From Propionibacteriaceae bacterium (lineage in GTDB: Bacteria; Actinomycetota; Actinomycetes; Propionibacteriales; Propionibacteriaceae), in NCBI GenBank assembly GCA_031265725.1, contig JAISCH010000139.1:1-7461 (forward strand): 7,461 bases of DNA. The letters run 5' to 3'. The notes below the pieces were generated by a model. It was not told where the DNA came from. It ran no database searches and worked only from the letters and a program-made list of their open reading frames with translations. Made by a program: the position numbers and the translations under genes. Of this stretch, positions 5,699-7,461 are shown piece by piece; the stretch's first letter is position 1, and each line of letters starts with the position of its first letter.

Positions 5699-7021
5699 AT
5701 GGCTGAGCGACCACCGATCCGGGCCTTGCCGGGGCTGCTGCTGGCGATGGTGCTCGTGCCGCTGGACCAAACGGCGCTCACCCCGGCACTTCCTGAGATC
5801 GCTGGCGACCTGGGCGGGCTGCAGTCGATGCCGATGGTGGTGACGGCCTACGTCGTCGCGGTCACTGCGGCGCTGCCGGTCCACGGTGTGCTTGGCGACC
5901 GCCTCGGCCGGAAACCGATGCTGCTGACGGCGCTGGCGATGTTCGTGACGGGCGCGGCGGCCTGCACGCTCGCCACCTCTTTCCCGTTGTTCCTCGCGGC
6001 ACGGGTGCTGCAGGGTGTCGGCGGCGGGGGCCTGTTGGTCGGCACCCAGGCGACGCTCGGGGAGCTGGTCAGTCCGCGCGAGCGCGGTCGCTATCTGGGC
6101 CTGTTCGGGGTCGCCTATGTCGTGCCTGCGGTGGTCGGCCCGTTGGTCGGTGGGCTGCTCGTAGCCGCAGCGTCCTGGCGATGGATCTTCGCTGTCCACG
6201 TGCCGCTCGGCGTGATCGCGTTCGTGCTGCTCGGCTTGACCCTTCGCCTGCCGCGCCCGCCCGCTCGCGTGCGGATGAGCTTAGCCCGGATGGCTGCGGC
6301 GCTGCGTCAACGGGGGGTGCGGGTCCCGATCCTGCTCAGCTTCACGGTGGGCTTCGCGCTGCTGGGCATCATCAGTTACGTTCCGTCGTTCGCGCGCATC
6401 GGCCTGGGGGTGACAGCCGTCGAGGCGGGTCTGGTGGCCACGGCTCTCATGGGCGGCGCGATTCTCACTATGACGGTCAGCGGTCGGTTGATCACGCGGA
6501 CAGGCCGCTATCGGCGTTACCCGGTCATCGGCACGGCAGTGATGGCAGCGGGGGCGCTCACCCTCGGTCTGCTCGGAGGCGACCTCGGTGTCGCGGGTCT
6601 GCTCGGTGTGCTCTTTCTGATCGGACTCGGCGTCGGCCTGGTCATGCAGGTCGTCATGCTCGTCGCACAGAACGCCGCCGACCCCGACGATCTCGGGGTC
6701 GTGACAGCAAGCGTGCTCTTCCTGCGCCAAGTCGGTGCCACGGTCGGTGTCGCGCTGGTTGGCGCGCTCATCAACAGCATCTTCGTGGACCTCGCGCCGC
6801 CACAGGTTCCCGAGGTGGCATCCATCACCCCAGAGGGCATCGCCGCGTTGCCGACGGAGGTCAGAGAGCTTGTCGAGGCCGCATTCGCGGCTGCCGTTCC
6901 GCAGGCGATCCTCATCGTGGCACCGCTGCTGGTGGTGTCCGTTGCACTTGCCCTGCTGCTTCCCGCGCTGCCGTTGCGCGCGCACCCCGAACCCGTATCA
7001 TCACTGAAGGACTTAGCATGA
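5699..7021 (+). CDS. MFS drug exporter, DHA2-like but with 12 predicted membrane helices
   Basis: This is a proton-driven major-facilitator exporter of the inner membrane; the substrate is unknown. ATG 5699 is chosen because AGAGG at 5687-5691 is seven bases upstream; the frame is open much further back, but that part lies antisense to pgl. The 440 residues show LDQTALTPALPEI at 22-34 (motif D1 with D23), GDRLGRKP at 66-73 (motif A), ARVLQGVGGGG at 101-111 (motif B) and GPLVGG at 147-152 (motif C, typical of antiporters). I count 12 hydrophobic helices. The N-half resembles DHA2 (EmrB/QacA) proteins, which usually have 14 helices and about 480-530 residues; the two central helices appear absent, with the loop LPRPPARVRMSLARMAAALR at 184-203 joining the halves. 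Third codon positions are more GC-rich than in secG or dinB. The stop overlaps the next gene's ATG, so both products are probably made together. Confidence 0.9.
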   Translation: MAERPPIRALPGLLLAMVLVPLDQTALTPALPEIAGDLGGLQSMPMVVTAYVVAVTAALPVHGVLGDRLGRKPMLLTALAMFVTGAAACTLATSFPLFLAARVLQGVGGGGLLVGTQATLGELVSPRERGRYLGLFGVAYVVPAVVGPLVGGLLVAAASWRWIFAVHVPLGVIAFVLLGLTLRLPRPPARVRMSLARMAAALRQRGVRVPILLSFTVGFALLGIISYVPSFARIGLGVTAVEAGLVATALMGGAILTMTVSGRLITRTGRYRRYPVIGTAVMAAGALTLGLLGGDLGVAGLLGVLFLIGLGVGLVMQVVMLVAQNAADPDDLGVVTASVLFLRQVGATVGVALVGALINSIFVDLAPPQVPEVASITPEGIAALPTEVRELVEAAFAAAVPQAILIVAPLLVVSVALALLLPALPLRAHPEPVSSLKDLA

Positions 7022-7461
7022 ACACTCGCCCGACCTGTCAGCCCGTCGCACCGCTGGACGCATTCGGTGCCGCCGATCTCGCCATCGTCGGCGGCAAGGC
7101 CGCCAACCTCGGTGAACTGCTCCGCGCCGGACTCCCGGTGCCGCCCGGTTTCGTCGTCACCACCGCTGCCTATGCGGCTGCGGTCGACTTGCCCGCCGAC
7201 CCCACGACACCCCCGTCCGCGCTGCGATCCGTGATCGAGGCGACGGAAGTCCCCGCCGACATCCAGGATGCCATCGCCACCGGTTATCTCGCACTGGGAC
7301 GAGGCGTCCCCGTCGCGGTGCGGTCCAGCGCGACCGCCGAGGATCTGCCCGGTGCCACTTTCGCCGGCCAGCAGGACAGCTATCTGAACGTCATTGGTGT
7401 GGAAGCCGTAGTGGACGCTGTTCGCCGCTGCTGGGCGTCACTGTGGACTGATCGCGCGGTC
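7018..7461 (+). CDS. PEP synthase / rifampin phosphotransferase-type protein, N-terminal part only
   Basis: The gene starts at ATG 7018 (GAAGGA at 7006-7011, six bases upstream; ATGA overlap with the exporter) and runs off the window after 148 codons. The visible part is the ATP-binding domain shared by phosphoenolpyruvate synthase, pyruvate phosphate dikinase and rifampin phosphotransferase (RPH): VGGKAANLGELLRAG at 24-38 with ATP-contact K27, VPPGFVVTTAAY at 41-52, and AVRSSATAEDLPGATFAGQQ at 100-119 with R102. RCWASLWTDRAV at 137-148 resembles the RPH consensus I recall (CWASLxTxRA) more than E. coli PpsA, and the segment between the second and third motifs is about 20 residues shorter than in PpsA. 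With an exporter in front, an antibiotic-phosphorylating role fits better than gluconeogenesis. The substrate-binding and histidine domains needed to decide lie outside the window. Confidence 0.85.
   Translation, partial: MNTRPTCQPVAPLDAFGAADLAIVGGKAANLGELLRAGLPVPPGFVVTTAAYAAAVDLPADPTTPPSALRSVIEATEVPADIQDAIATGYLALGRGVPVAVRSSATAEDLPGATFAGQQDSYLNVIGVEAVVDAVRRCWASLWTDRAV

Overview
The window is a stretch of actinobacterial chromosome. The strongest indicator is an RbpA homologue, since RbpA is confined to Actinomycetota. The secG-rbpA order, the rph-rdgB pair, GTG starts and fairly high GC agree. I cannot place it below phylum with confidence; the RbpA N-terminus and E. coli-type ThyA look like Micrococcales or Propionibacteriaceae.

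Positions 1-4478 hold seven tightly packed plus-strand genes: the 3' end of rph (RNase PH), rdgB (XTP/dITP pyrophosphatase), thyA (thymidylate synthase), folA (dihydrofolate reductase), dinB (DNA polymerase IV), secG and rbpA. Two junctions are 4-base start/stop overlaps, and the largest gap is 58 bases. The first five form a tRNA/nucleotide-pool/DNA-synthesis group: dITP removal, dTMP synthesis, folate recycling and lesion bypass. SecG and RbpA are the familiar actinobacterial pair.

Positions 4479-4813 carry no convincing gene. They lie between convergent rbpA and pgl and are unusually rich in inverted repeats: three long stem-loops plus short repeats that could pair in alternative ways.

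Positions 4814-5545 (minus) encode a 6-phosphogluconolactonase homologue in which several of the most conserved active-site motif residues are replaced, including the histidine of the GxDGH motif. Its catalytic activity is therefore in doubt.

Positions 5546-5698 are a divergent regulatory region with three inverted repeats. The one nearest the downstream gene is a 27-bp pseudo-palindrome covering a TATGAT -10-like hexamer and resembles the Tn10 tet operator.

Positions 5699-7461 hold a two-gene unit joined by a 4-base overlap: a 12-helix DHA2-like MFS exporter, then the first 148 codons of a PEP-synthase/rifampin-phosphotransferase-type ATP-grasp enzyme. Its visibly higher third-position GC, and its place beside pgl where opcA/zwf often sit, suggest an accessory insertion. 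The best candidate for something new is this repressible export-plus-phosphotransfer unit, with the altered Pgl and the structured spacer next to it.
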